Origin: an uncultured Janibacter sp.
GTDB taxonomy: Bacteria; Actinomycetota; Actinomycetes; Actinomycetales; Dermatophilaceae
Reading direction: 5' to 3'
Length of the DNA stretch: 6,399 nt
Assembly (NCBI GenBank): GCA_946222495.1
Contig: CAMICF010000178.1
Coordinates: forward strand, 1-6,399
Part shown: piece after piece, positions 1-5,043 of the stretch
Numbering within the stretch: position 1 is the stretch's first letter
Layout of the letters: each line of letters begins with the position of its first letter
Translations under genes and position numbers: made by a program
The notes under the pieces: model-generated
The model's input: the letters and a program-made list of their open reading frames with translations, nothing else
Told to the model about the DNA's origin: nothing
Database searches by the model: none

Positions 1-32
1 CCTTACCCGGAGGGAGGTCCTTCTCCGAAATC

Positions 33-48
33 GAGTGGCGAGCCACTC
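33..48 (-). terminator. Stem-loop just after tRNA-Gln, candidate terminator
   Basis: A perfect inverted repeat (GAGTGGC/GCCACTC, realistically a 6-bp stem with a 4-base loop) begins 7 nt after the tRNA 3' end. In the direction of tRNA transcription it is followed by GATTTCGG, a poor U tract. High-GC actinobacterial terminators often lack a long U run, so this may end the tRNA transcript or mark 3' processing. A weaker second stem (CGGAG/CTCCG, 8-27) lies beyond it. Confidence 0.45.
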
Positions 49-55
49 TCAGCGC

Positions 56-126
56 TGGGGTACCAGGACTCGAACCTAGAACAACTGAACCAGAATCAGC
101 CGTGTTGCCAATTACACCATACCCCA
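56..126 (-). tRNA. tRNA-Gln (anticodon CUG)
   Basis: The minus strand folds into a complete 71-nt cloverleaf. The acceptor stem is TGGGGTA/TACCCCA, the D stem GTGT/ACAC, the anticodon stem GCTGA/TCAGT (one G-U pair), the anticodon loop TTCTGGT, and the T arm CTAGG-TTCGAGT-CCTGG. The loop places CTG at positions 34-36, reading CAG (Gln). CCA is not encoded, because the bases after the discriminator A are GCG, so it must be added after transcription. The gene lies 95 nt downstream of gltX on the same strand. In actinobacteria Gln-tRNA is normally made by misacylation with Glu by GltX followed by GatCAB amidation, so the two neighbours act in one pathway. The anticodon and cloverleaf are read directly; the indirect charging route is family knowledge. 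Confidence 0.97.
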
Positions 127-134
127 AGGGGGTA
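120..134 (-). repeat. Inverted repeat joining tRNA-Gln leader to its acceptor 5' strand
   Basis: TACCCC and GGGGTA arms flank a 3-base loop. On the transcript the bases immediately 5' of the mature tRNA read TACCCCC, nearly copying the tRNA's own 3' acceptor strand (TACCCCA). The 5' acceptor strand GGGGTA could therefore pair with the leader in the precursor instead of with the 3' end. The repeat is certain from the sequence; any effect on folding or RNase P cleavage is inference. Confidence 0.6.
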
Positions 135-183
135 TCACTGCCCCTTCGCGCCGAAGCACGCGTGGGCGGTGAACCGAGTGGAA

Positions 184-212
184 ATACTACCCACCCGACC
201 GGTACTACCCAA
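184..212 (-). promoter_or_regulatory. Candidate sigma70-type promoter for tRNA-Gln
   Basis: On the minus strand, TTGGGT (207-212) and TAGTAT (184-189) are separated by exactly 17 nt and resemble -35 and -10 hexamers. The start would fall near 177, giving a leader of about 50 nt before the tRNA 5' end at 126. The site lies directly after the gltX stop, so the tRNA could be transcribed independently of gltX. Two direct copies of GGGTAGTA, 18 bp apart (185-192 and 203-210 on the plus strand), overlap the two hexamers. Confidence 0.5.
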
Positions 213-221
213 ATCCGTGGC

Positions 222-1775
222 TCAGGACAGCGAGGACCGCAGCGAGCGGAGGCGCGTCAGGGTCGAGTCCTTGCCGAGGATCTCCATCGACTCGAAGAGC
301 GGCGGGCTGACCTTCTGCCCCGAGACGGCGGTGCGCAGCGGCCCGAAGGCGAAGCGCGGCTTGATGCCCATCCCGTCGACGATCGCCTCGCGCAGCACGC
401 GCTCGATCTCCTCCGCGCGCCACTCGTCGCCTTGGGCGTTGTCCCCGAGGACACCCTCCGGCAGGCGCAGCGGCTCGAGGGCGGCGAGCGCGGCGTCGAG
501 CACCTCGCCCGCGGTGTCCTTGAGCCCCGCGCGGGCATCCTCGGCGATCTCGAGGTCCTCGTCGGCGACGTAGAAGGGGCGGACGAGCGCGGACGCCTCG
601 ATGAGGAGGTTCATCCGGGTCTGGATGAGCTCGGCGACGCTCTTGAGGCGGGCCAGCTCGCCGACGCTCGGGTTGTCCCCGAGCACGCCGTCCGCCTGGA
701 GGTACGGGAGCAGGCGCGAGCTGAGGTCGCCGAGGTCGAGGCCGCGAATCCACGCGCCGTTGAGCCAGTCGAGCTTCTTCAGGTCGAAGATCGGGCCGAC
801 GGTGTTGACCTTGTCCCAGGCGAAGGCCTGGCTGAACTCCTCGACGGTGAACTTCTCGACGTCCTCGCCGCTCTCCCCCTTCGCCGGCGGGTAGGCCAGC
901 AGACCGAGGAAGTTCACGACCGCCTCCGGCAGGTAGCCCTGCTCCTGGAACCAGGTGAGGCGGGCCTCGGGGTTCTTGCGCTTGGAGATCTTCGACTTGT
1001 TCTGGTTGCGCAGCAAGGGCATGTGCGCGAACTTCGGCGGCTCCAGACCGAGCCACCGGTAGAGGAGGACGTGCTTGGGCGTCGAGGAGATCCACTCCTC
1101 GCCGCGCACCACGTGGGTGATGCCCATCTCGTGGTCGTCGACGACGACGGCCAGGTGGTACGTCGGGAAGCCGTCCGCCTTGAGGATGACCTGGTCGTCG
1201 GGACGGGGCGCGGACACGGTGCCGCGGATGACGTCCTCGAAGGTCGTCGGGGCGTCCTCGGGCACGAGCATCCGCACGACCGGCGTCTCGTTGAAGCCCT
1301 CGAGCTCGGCCCGCTCGTCCTTGGTCTTGCCGACGCAGAGGCGGTCGTAGCCGGTGGGGAGCTTGAGCTTCTGCTGCTTCTCCCGCATCGCCGTCAGCCG
1401 CTCGGTGGAGCACCAGCAGTAGTACGCGTGCCCCTCCTCGACGAGCTTGTCGACGTAGGGCCGGTAGGTCTCCAGCCGCTCGCTCTGCCGGTACGGCGCG
1501 AAGGGGCCGCCGACGTCCGGGCCCTCGTCCCAGGTCAGCCCGAGCCACCCGAGGGTGTCGTAGAGCTGCTGCTCGCTCGTCTCGTTGAAGCGCGCCCGGT
1601 CGGTGTCCTCGATGCGCAGGACGAAGGACCCGCCCTGCTGCCGCGCAAAGGCGAGGTTGAAGAGCGCCATGTAGGCGGTGCCGACGTGCGGGTCACCGGT
1701 GGGCGACGGCGCGACGCGCAGCCGGGGCGCGCTCTCGGAGATGGGCGTGTTGGTCTCGGCGGAGAGGGTGCTCAT
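222..1775 (-). CDS. gltX: Glutamyl-tRNA synthetase, class Ic, probably non-discriminating
   Basis: This cytosolic enzyme ligates glutamate to tRNA using ATP. It has 517 residues, a little longer than the usual 470-500. The catalytic Rossmann domain opens with RVAPSPTGDPHVGTAY (residues 20-35), containing the HIGH-type motif HVGT at 30-33. FVLRIEDTDR follows at 51-60, and the KMSKS-type loop KISKR at 262-266. A zinc-site pattern is visible: C120-x-C122, then Y143-x3-C147. The C-terminal third (about 330-517) is the helical anticodon-binding region. The ATG at 1775 is the only sensible start: an in-frame TGA lies 8 codons upstream and no other start precedes the catalytic core. No Shine-Dalgarno sequence is visible (GGGCCATC precedes ATG). 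Because actinobacteria generally lack GlnRS, this enzyme is expected to charge tRNA-Gln as well, which fits the tRNA-Gln gene just downstream. Identity is clear from the motifs; dual specificity is inferred. Confidence 0.97.
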   Translation of the reverse strand: MSTLSAETNTPISESAPRLRVAPSPTGDPHVGTAYMALFNLAFARQQGGSFVLRIEDTDRARFNETSEQQLYDTLGWLGLTWDEGPDVGGPFAPYRQSERLETYRPYVDKLVEEGHAYYCWCSTERLTAMREKQQKLKLPTGYDRLCVGKTKDERAELEGFNETPVVRMLVPEDAPTTFEDVIRGTVSAPRPDDQVILKADGFPTYHLAVVVDDHEMGITHVVRGEEWISSTPKHVLLYRWLGLEPPKFAHMPLLRNQNKSKISKRKNPEARLTWFQEQGYLPEAVVNFLGLLAYPPAKGESGEDVEKFTVEEFSQAFAWDKVNTVGPIFDLKKLDWLNGAWIRGLDLGDLSSRLLPYLQADGVLGDNPSVGELARLKSVAELIQTRMNLLIEASALVRPFYVADEDLEIAEDARAGLKDTAGEVLDAALAALEPLRLPEGVLGDNAQGDEWRAEEIERVLREAIVDGMGIKPRFAFGPLRTAVSGQKVSPPLFESMEILGKDSTLTRLRSLRSSLS

Positions 1776-1784
1776 GATGGCCCG

Positions 1785-1790
1785 ATCGTA
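1785..1790 (-). promoter_or_regulatory. Possible -10 element close to the gltX start
   Basis: TACGAT on the minus strand fits TANNNT. It would place a transcription start about 3 nt before the gltX ATG, giving a nearly leaderless mRNA and explaining the missing Shine-Dalgarno. No convincing -35 hexamer lies at 16-19 nt. Treat as a weak suggestion. Confidence 0.22.
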
Positions 1791-1796
1791 TCGCCG

Positions 1797-2021
1797 TCAG
1801 CCACCGCCGCCGTTCTCGGAGGGCTGGGGGAGGTCGTCGGCCATCCTCCCGAGGTCGGCACCGACCCGGGCACCACGGGCCGCGTCGTCGGTGACGGACC
1901 GGGAAGGGTCGTCGCCGAGGCACCGCAGCCCGATCACCGCCCCTTCCACCACGTCGTGCGGGCCGCCGGACCGCGTCGTGCCGTTCACCCTGGCGGCGTC
2001 CCCGCCGTGGGTCGTGCTCAT
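1797..2021 (-). CDS. Small hypothetical protein upstream of gltX
   Basis: This 74-residue ORF starts at an ATG (2021) preceded by GGGGGGAACC, a good Shine-Dalgarno at normal spacing. An upstream in-frame ATG at 2087 is less likely: it lies inside the terminator-like stem and lacks such a site. The product begins MSTTHGGDAARVNG and has a central segment DVVEGAVIGLRCLGDD (23-38). It is rich in Asp, Gly and Arg and ends in four glycines, with no membrane segment or motif I recognise. Much of it looks disordered. It ends 21 nt before gltX and in the same frame, so it could be a co-transcribed leader gene. It could also be a chance ORF in the gltX 5' region; homologues with a conserved frame would decide. 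I do not assign a function. Confidence 0.5.
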   Translation of the reverse strand: MSTTHGGDAARVNGTTRSGGPHDVVEGAVIGLRCLGDDPSRSVTDDAARGARVGADLGRMADDLPQPSENGGGG

Positions 2022-2047
2022 GGTTCCCCCCGCTGTCGTGTGCCCCG

Positions 2048-2053
2048 ACCGTA
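2048..2053 (-). promoter_or_regulatory. Candidate -10 element for the small ORF and gltX
   Basis: TACGGT on the minus strand matches TANNNT and predicts a start near 2041, leaving a leader of about 20 nt that contains the GGGGGGA ribosome site before the ATG at 2021. The best -35 at 18-nt spacing is TTCCTG (2072-2077), which is poor. Its position just after the stem-loop behind the UPF0060 gene suits a fresh transcription start. Confidence 0.33.
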
Positions 2054-2074
2054 GCCACGGCCAGGCGGCGGCAG

Positions 2075-2095
2075 GAAGGGGGAGCACTCCCCTTC
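2075..2095 (-). terminator. GC-rich stem-loop after the UPF0060 gene, candidate terminator
   Basis: GAAGGGG and CCCCTTC form a 7-bp stem around a 7-base loop, or GGGGA/TCCCC with a GTGC loop and one bulge. The stem starts 5 nt after the UPF0060 stop. It is followed on the minus strand by CTGCCGCCG, with no U run, as is common in actinobacterial terminators. It would separate the hydrolase/UPF0060 transcript from the small ORF and gltX. Confidence 0.5.
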
Positions 2096-2100
2096 GCCCG

Positions 2101-2436
2101 TCAGGCCGAGCGGGGGGCGTACATGATCACGGCGACGCCGAGGAGGCAGAGCAGTGCGCCGGAGACGTCCCAGCGGTCCGGGCGGAAGCCGTCCACGACC
2201 ATCCCCCAGAGCAACGACCCGGCGACGAAGACCCCGCCGTAGGCGGCGAGGATCCGACCGAAGCTCGCCTCCGGCTGCAGGGTCGCGACGGCGCCGTAGA
2301 GCCCGAGCGCGATGACGCCGGCCCCGATCCACAGCCAGCCGCGGTGCTCCCGGATCCCCTGCCACACGAGCCAGGCACCGCCGATCTCCAGCAGTGCCGC
2401 GAGGACGAAGAGCGGGAGGGACCGGGCGACGTCCAC
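2101..2436 (-). CDS. UPF0060 (YnfA-like) small membrane protein
   Basis: With the GTG start at 2436 the protein has 111 residues, matching the usual 105-112 of the family. Four hydrophobic helices are visible at about 5-27, 33-53, 61-82 and 91-107. Family-typical segments are LLEIGGAWLVWQGIREHRGW (15-34), LGLYGAVATLQP (44-55), FGRILAAYGGVFVAGSLLWG (59-78) and DGFRPDRWD (82-90). Glu17 in helix 1 sits where small multidrug resistance (SMR) transporters carry their key glutamate. UPF0060 proteins belong to the drug/metabolite transporter superfamily and E. coli YnfA has been linked to efflux; the substrate here is unknown. A longer reading from an upstream ATG (2526) adds 30 residues overlapping the hydrolase gene and is rejected. 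The start lies one base after the hydrolase stop, so the two are probably translationally coupled. Confidence 0.92.
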   Translation of the reverse strand: MDVARSLPLFVLAALLEIGGAWLVWQGIREHRGWLWIGAGVIALGLYGAVATLQPEASFGRILAAYGGVFVAGSLLWGMVVDGFRPDRWDVSGALLCLLGVAVIMYAPRSA

Positions 2437-2437
2437 G

Positions 2438-3214
2438 TCAGTCCGAGGCGACGAAGTGGTTGGCGAGACTGCCGATGGCGTCGATCTCGATCTCGACGCG
2501 CTGCCCCGCGGCGACCGGCCCGACACCGGCGGGGGTGCCGGTGAGGATGACGTCGCCGGGCAGGAGGGTGAAGGCCTTGGAGCAGTGGCTGATGAGCGCC
2601 GCGACCCCGTGGACCATGTCGGAGCTGTGCCCGTCCTGGACGACCTCGCCGTCGCGGCGGGTGACGATCGAGACGGCCTGCGGGTCGAGGTCGGTCTCGA
2701 TCCACGGGCCGAGCGGGCAGAAGGTGTCCATGCCCTTGGCCCGCGCCCACTGCCCGTCGCCGCGCTGCAGGTCGCGCGCGGAGACGTCGTTGGCGATGGT
2801 GTAGCCGAAGATGACCTTCTTGGCCTCCTCGGGCTCGATGTCCTTGCACATCCGGCCGATGATCACCGCGAGCTCGCCCTCGAAGTGGACCTCGGAGGTC
2901 AGGGCGCTCGGGATGACGACGGGGTCCCCCGGGCCGACGACCGCGGTGTTGGGGACGAGGAACATCATCGGCTCGGCCGGGACCTCGTTGCCCATCTCGG
3001 CGGCGTGGTCGGCGTAGTTGCGACCGATGCCGATGATCTTGCTGCGCGGGATGACCGGCGCGAGCAGCCGCACGTCGTCGACCGTCGTCGTCTTCCCCGT
3101 CAGCTCGATCCGCTGGTAGAGCGGGTCGCCGGTCACCTCGGCGATCTTCTGGCCGTCTCCGTCGACGAGCCCGTAGACCGGGTCGTCCCCTTCGGTGTAT
3201 CTCGCGATGCGCAC
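2438..3214 (-). CDS. Fumarylacetoacetate hydrolase (FAH) family protein
   Basis: This soluble 258-residue enzyme belongs to the FAH family, which hydrolyses, decarboxylates or isomerises diketo or acylpyruvate-type substrates with a Mg2+ or Mn2+ ion. The family core runs from about residue 57 to the end. GIGRNYADH (62-70) ends in the likely catalytic His70. HFEGELAVIIG (110-120) supplies Glu112 and Glu114, and ANDVSARDLQ (141-150) supplies Asp143, the expected metal ligands. MDTFCPLGPW (162-171) and LTGTPAGVG (224-232) are also typical. The start is GTG at 3214, with the ribosome site AAGGTGGA a few bases upstream. Homologues are often named 2-hydroxyhepta-2,4-diene-1,7-dioate isomerase. No aromatic-degradation genes lie nearby, so that name is not supported and the real substrate is open. 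The gene heads a probable pair with the UPF0060 gene, and its neighbourhood with gltX recurs in actinobacteria. Confidence 0.93.
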   Translation of the reverse strand: MRIARYTEGDDPVYGLVDGDGQKIAEVTGDPLYQRIELTGKTTTVDDVRLLAPVIPRSKIIGIGRNYADHAAEMGNEVPAEPMMFLVPNTAVVGPGDPVVIPSALTSEVHFEGELAVIIGRMCKDIEPEEAKKVIFGYTIANDVSARDLQRGDGQWARAKGMDTFCPLGPWIETDLDPQAVSIVTRRDGEVVQDGHSSDMVHGVAALISHCSKAFTLLPGDVILTGTPAGVGPVAAGQRVEIEIDAIGSLANHFVASD

Positions 3215-3250
3215 GGATCCACCTTAGGCGACTGCCTACCCTGTGAGGTG
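3215..3250. promoter_or_regulatory. Compact divergent promoter region with inverted repeat
   Basis: Only 36 nt separate the hydrolase start from the plus-strand gene start at 3251. On the plus strand TACCCT (3237-3242) fits TANNNT and predicts initiation at about 3249-3251, so the 301-residue gene may have a leaderless mRNA. TAGGC-GACT-GCCTA (3225-3238) is a short inverted repeat overlapping this -10 and could bind a regulator. On the minus strand AAGGTGGA is the hydrolase ribosome site, so any hydrolase promoter must reach into the divergent coding sequence. No good -35 element is seen for either direction. Confidence 0.4.
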
Positions 3251-4156
3251 ATGCCCTCGACGATCCTCACCCGTGACGAGTGGACCGCTCGTGCCCGCGC
3301 GCACGAGCGGTCGGTCGACGAGCTCACCGCAGCCCACCGGGAGCGTCGGCGACGCGGCGAGCGGCACCCGGTCGAGGACTTCCTCTTCGAGTACTACTCG
3401 CACCGCCCGAACCACCTGCGCCGCTGGCACCCGGGGCCGGGGGTCGACCTGCTCGACGCGGCCGACGAGCTCGGCGACCGCCGCGACCACGTCGTCACCG
3501 AGGACGGGACGGTGCGGCTGGACGTCGCGGCCTTCCTCGAGCGAAGGGGGCGGACCGTCACCTTCGTCCGTGACCTCCTCACCGCGACGCTGTCGCGTCC
3601 CGGGACCCACGACTGCTTCGGCCTCCACGAGTGGGCGATGGTCTACGGCCTCTCCCCCGGCGAGCAGCGTCACGAGCAGCTGCCGCTGCGTCTGGACCAG
3701 GAGCGGACGGACGCCGTCGTCGAGTCCCACCGGATCCGCTGCAGCCACTTCGACGCCTACCGCTTCTTCACGCCGGACGCGGTGGGGCGCAACGCCCTTC
3801 GCCCCACGCGCGAGGGTCAGGTCGAACTGGAGCAGCCCGGCTGCCTGCATGCGGGGATGGACGTCTACAAGTGGTGCTTCACGCTCGCCCCCGCGGTCCC
3901 GTCCGAGCTGACCCTCGACGCCTTCGGGCTGGCCAAGGAGATCCGTGAGCTCGACATGGCGGCCTCGCCCTACGACGTGAGCGACCTCGGGATCGCCCCG
4001 GTCGCGATCGAGACGCCCGAGGGCAAGGCGACCTACGTCGAGCGCCAGCGCGGTTTCACCGTCCGGTCCAATGCCCTGCGCCGACGGCTGCTCACCGTGC
4101 TCGACGACCTCGACGCCCACACGGTCCCGGCCGCACCTGCCACGCTGGGCGGGTGA
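3251..4156 (+). CDS. Conserved protein of the actinobacterial family labelled '3-methyladenine DNA glycosylase'; function unproven
   Basis: The 301-residue product looks soluble, with no signal peptide or membrane segment. An Arg-rich N-terminal part (1-39) precedes HPVEDFLFEYYSHRP (39-53) and LRRWHPGPGV (56-65). Further blocks look conserved and rich in possible ligands: HDCFGLHEWAMVYG (120-133), RCSHFDAYRFFT (163-174), and QPGCLHAGMDVYKWCFTLAP (195-214). From memory, homologues in Streptomyces and mycobacteria carry the same blocks and the glycosylase name. I see no helix-hairpin-helix-GPD motif and none of the usual Tag, AlkA or AAG signatures, so the name should be treated with caution. 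The ATG at 3251 is chosen; a GTG lies directly before it (3248). The only Shine-Dalgarno-like bases (GAGG, 3245-3248) are too close to work normally, which fits leaderless translation. The stop overlaps the start of the DUF1353 gene by 4 nt, implying coupled expression. Confidence 0.85.
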   Translation: MPSTILTRDEWTARARAHERSVDELTAAHRERRRRGERHPVEDFLFEYYSHRPNHLRRWHPGPGVDLLDAADELGDRRDHVVTEDGTVRLDVAAFLERRGRTVTFVRDLLTATLSRPGTHDCFGLHEWAMVYGLSPGEQRHEQLPLRLDQERTDAVVESHRIRCSHFDAYRFFTPDAVGRNALRPTREGQVELEQPGCLHAGMDVYKWCFTLAPAVPSELTLDAFGLAKEIRELDMAASPYDVSDLGIAPVAIETPEGKATYVERQRGFTVRSNALRRRLLTVLDDLDAHTVPAAPATLGG

Positions 4157-5037
4157 GCGTGAGTCCCGCGCCCGTGAGGCGCTTCTACGACGGCGGGCCG
4201 GCCGACGGCGAGCCCGACCCCTCCTCCCCCGCGACCATCGCGCTCGAGCGGACCGACGGGATGCCCGACGACGACTTCCGGATGACCCGCCGGATCGCCT
4301 ACCTCGACCGCCACCACGGCGAGCTGCTCGCGCCGCGCGACCCGGCCACCTTCGTCACCGACCTCGCCTCCGTGCCCGCGGTCTTCGCCTGGCTCGTCCC
4401 GCGGACCGGCGCCCACCTGCGTGCCTCCCTCGTCCACGACGCCCTCCTCGAGCAGCGGGGCGAGGGGCTGGCCTACGTCGGCCCGCCGATGCCGGCGGAG
4501 AAGGCCCACCGGGTCTTCCGCGACGCCCTGGCCGACTCCGGCGTGGGGCTCGTCCGGCGGTGGCTCATGTGGACGGCCGTCGTCCTCGCCTCGATGCTCA
4601 ACGGCCGCGGGACCGGCTGGTCCACCGCGGAGCACTGGCGGTGGCGCCTCACCCTCACGGGGACCGTCGTCGCCGTGGCGCTCGTCGGGACGCTCACCAC
4701 GCTCGACCTCGTCGACGTCGCCGTGCCCCTCGTCGGCGGGGTGCCCTGGACGGGAGAGGGGCCGTGGTGGGTGCGGCTGGTCACCGGAGCGGCCGGCGCG
4801 GTGCTCCTGCCCTTCGTGGTCGGTCTGGCCTGGGGGCGCTTCTTCGTCGCCGGGATCATCACGGGGATCGTGCTCGCCCTGCTGCTGCACGTCACCCTGG
4901 CCCTCGCCCTCCTCCTCGTGGCCTACCAGCTCACCGAGGGGCTCTGCGGACGCGCGTCGAAGGTCGTTCTCCTCGTGGGCGGCTCGCTCGTCCTCGTCCT
5001 GGCGGCGGTCGTCGTCGTGCTGGCCGCCACCCGGTGA
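4153..5037 (+). CDS. DUF1353 domain fused to a C-terminal multi-helix membrane region
   Basis: The 294-residue product has a DUF1353-type domain at about 40-150. FVTDLASVPAVFAWLVP (67-83), the pair H95-D96 in RASLVHDALL (90-99), and PAEKAHRVFRDALADSGVG (114-132) followed by RRWLMW (135-140) are characteristic. DUF1353 is known from phages and bacteria and has no settled function. After it come about four hydrophobic segments: roughly 165-184, 205-228, 231-260 and 268-292. The fusion therefore probably anchors the domain at the cytoplasmic membrane; no N-terminal signal peptide is seen. The start is GTG at 4153, overlapping the upstream TGA by 4 nt; a second GTG at 4159 is a close alternative. 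The junction suggests co-translation with the 301-residue protein and perhaps a joint role. The helix count is by eye. No phage genes surround it. Confidence 0.85.
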   Translation: MSVSPAPVRRFYDGGPADGEPDPSSPATIALERTDGMPDDDFRMTRRIAYLDRHHGELLAPRDPATFVTDLASVPAVFAWLVPRTGAHLRASLVHDALLEQRGEGLAYVGPPMPAEKAHRVFRDALADSGVGLVRRWLMWTAVVLASMLNGRGTGWSTAEHWRWRLTLTGTVVAVALVGTLTTLDLVDVAVPLVGGVPWTGEGPWWVRLVTGAAGAVLLPFVVGLAWGRFFVAGIITGIVLALLLHVTLALALLLVAYQLTEGLCGRASKVVLLVGGSLVLVLAAVVVVLAATR

Positions 5038-5043
5038 CCGCGA

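Noticed and set aside
1776..2021. T-box or other riboswitch upstream of gltX
   Set aside because: No T-box sequence, specifier-loop architecture or terminator/antiterminator pair is visible, and the region reads better as a short ORF with a ribosome site.
102..2054. Long open frame (about 650 codons) on the plus strand opposite gltX
   Set aside because: It is antisense to gltX and its translation is low-complexity and rich in Arg, Gly, Val and Leu with no domain. It results from the strong third-position GC bias of the real gene, and it also crosses the tRNA.
2437..2526. Longer UPF0060 protein from the ATG at 2526
   Set aside because: The extra 30 residues are Ser/Arg-rich, overlap the hydrolase coding region and exceed the family length. 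GTG at 2436 gives the expected 111 residues.
3224..3242. TTAGG-containing repeat as an iron-box (DtxR/IdeR) operator
   Set aside because: Only the first five bases match the 19-bp consensus and the inner half-sites disagree.
2312..3250. Plus-strand N-terminal extension of the 301-residue protein
   Set aside because: The frame is open upstream but runs through the hydrolase and UPF0060 genes on the other strand, and the extension has shadow-type composition. Conserved sequence begins just after 3251.
3236..4120. Open frame of 294 codons on the minus strand opposite the glycosylase-labelled gene
   Set aside because: Mirror frame of a clearly conserved protein, with biased composition and no recognisable motif.
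4033..4890. Open frame of 285 codons on the minus strand opposite the DUF1353 gene
   Set aside because: It reads as a Gly/Pro/Asp/Arg-rich low-complexity string, while the opposite strand encodes DUF1353 motifs and proper membrane helices.
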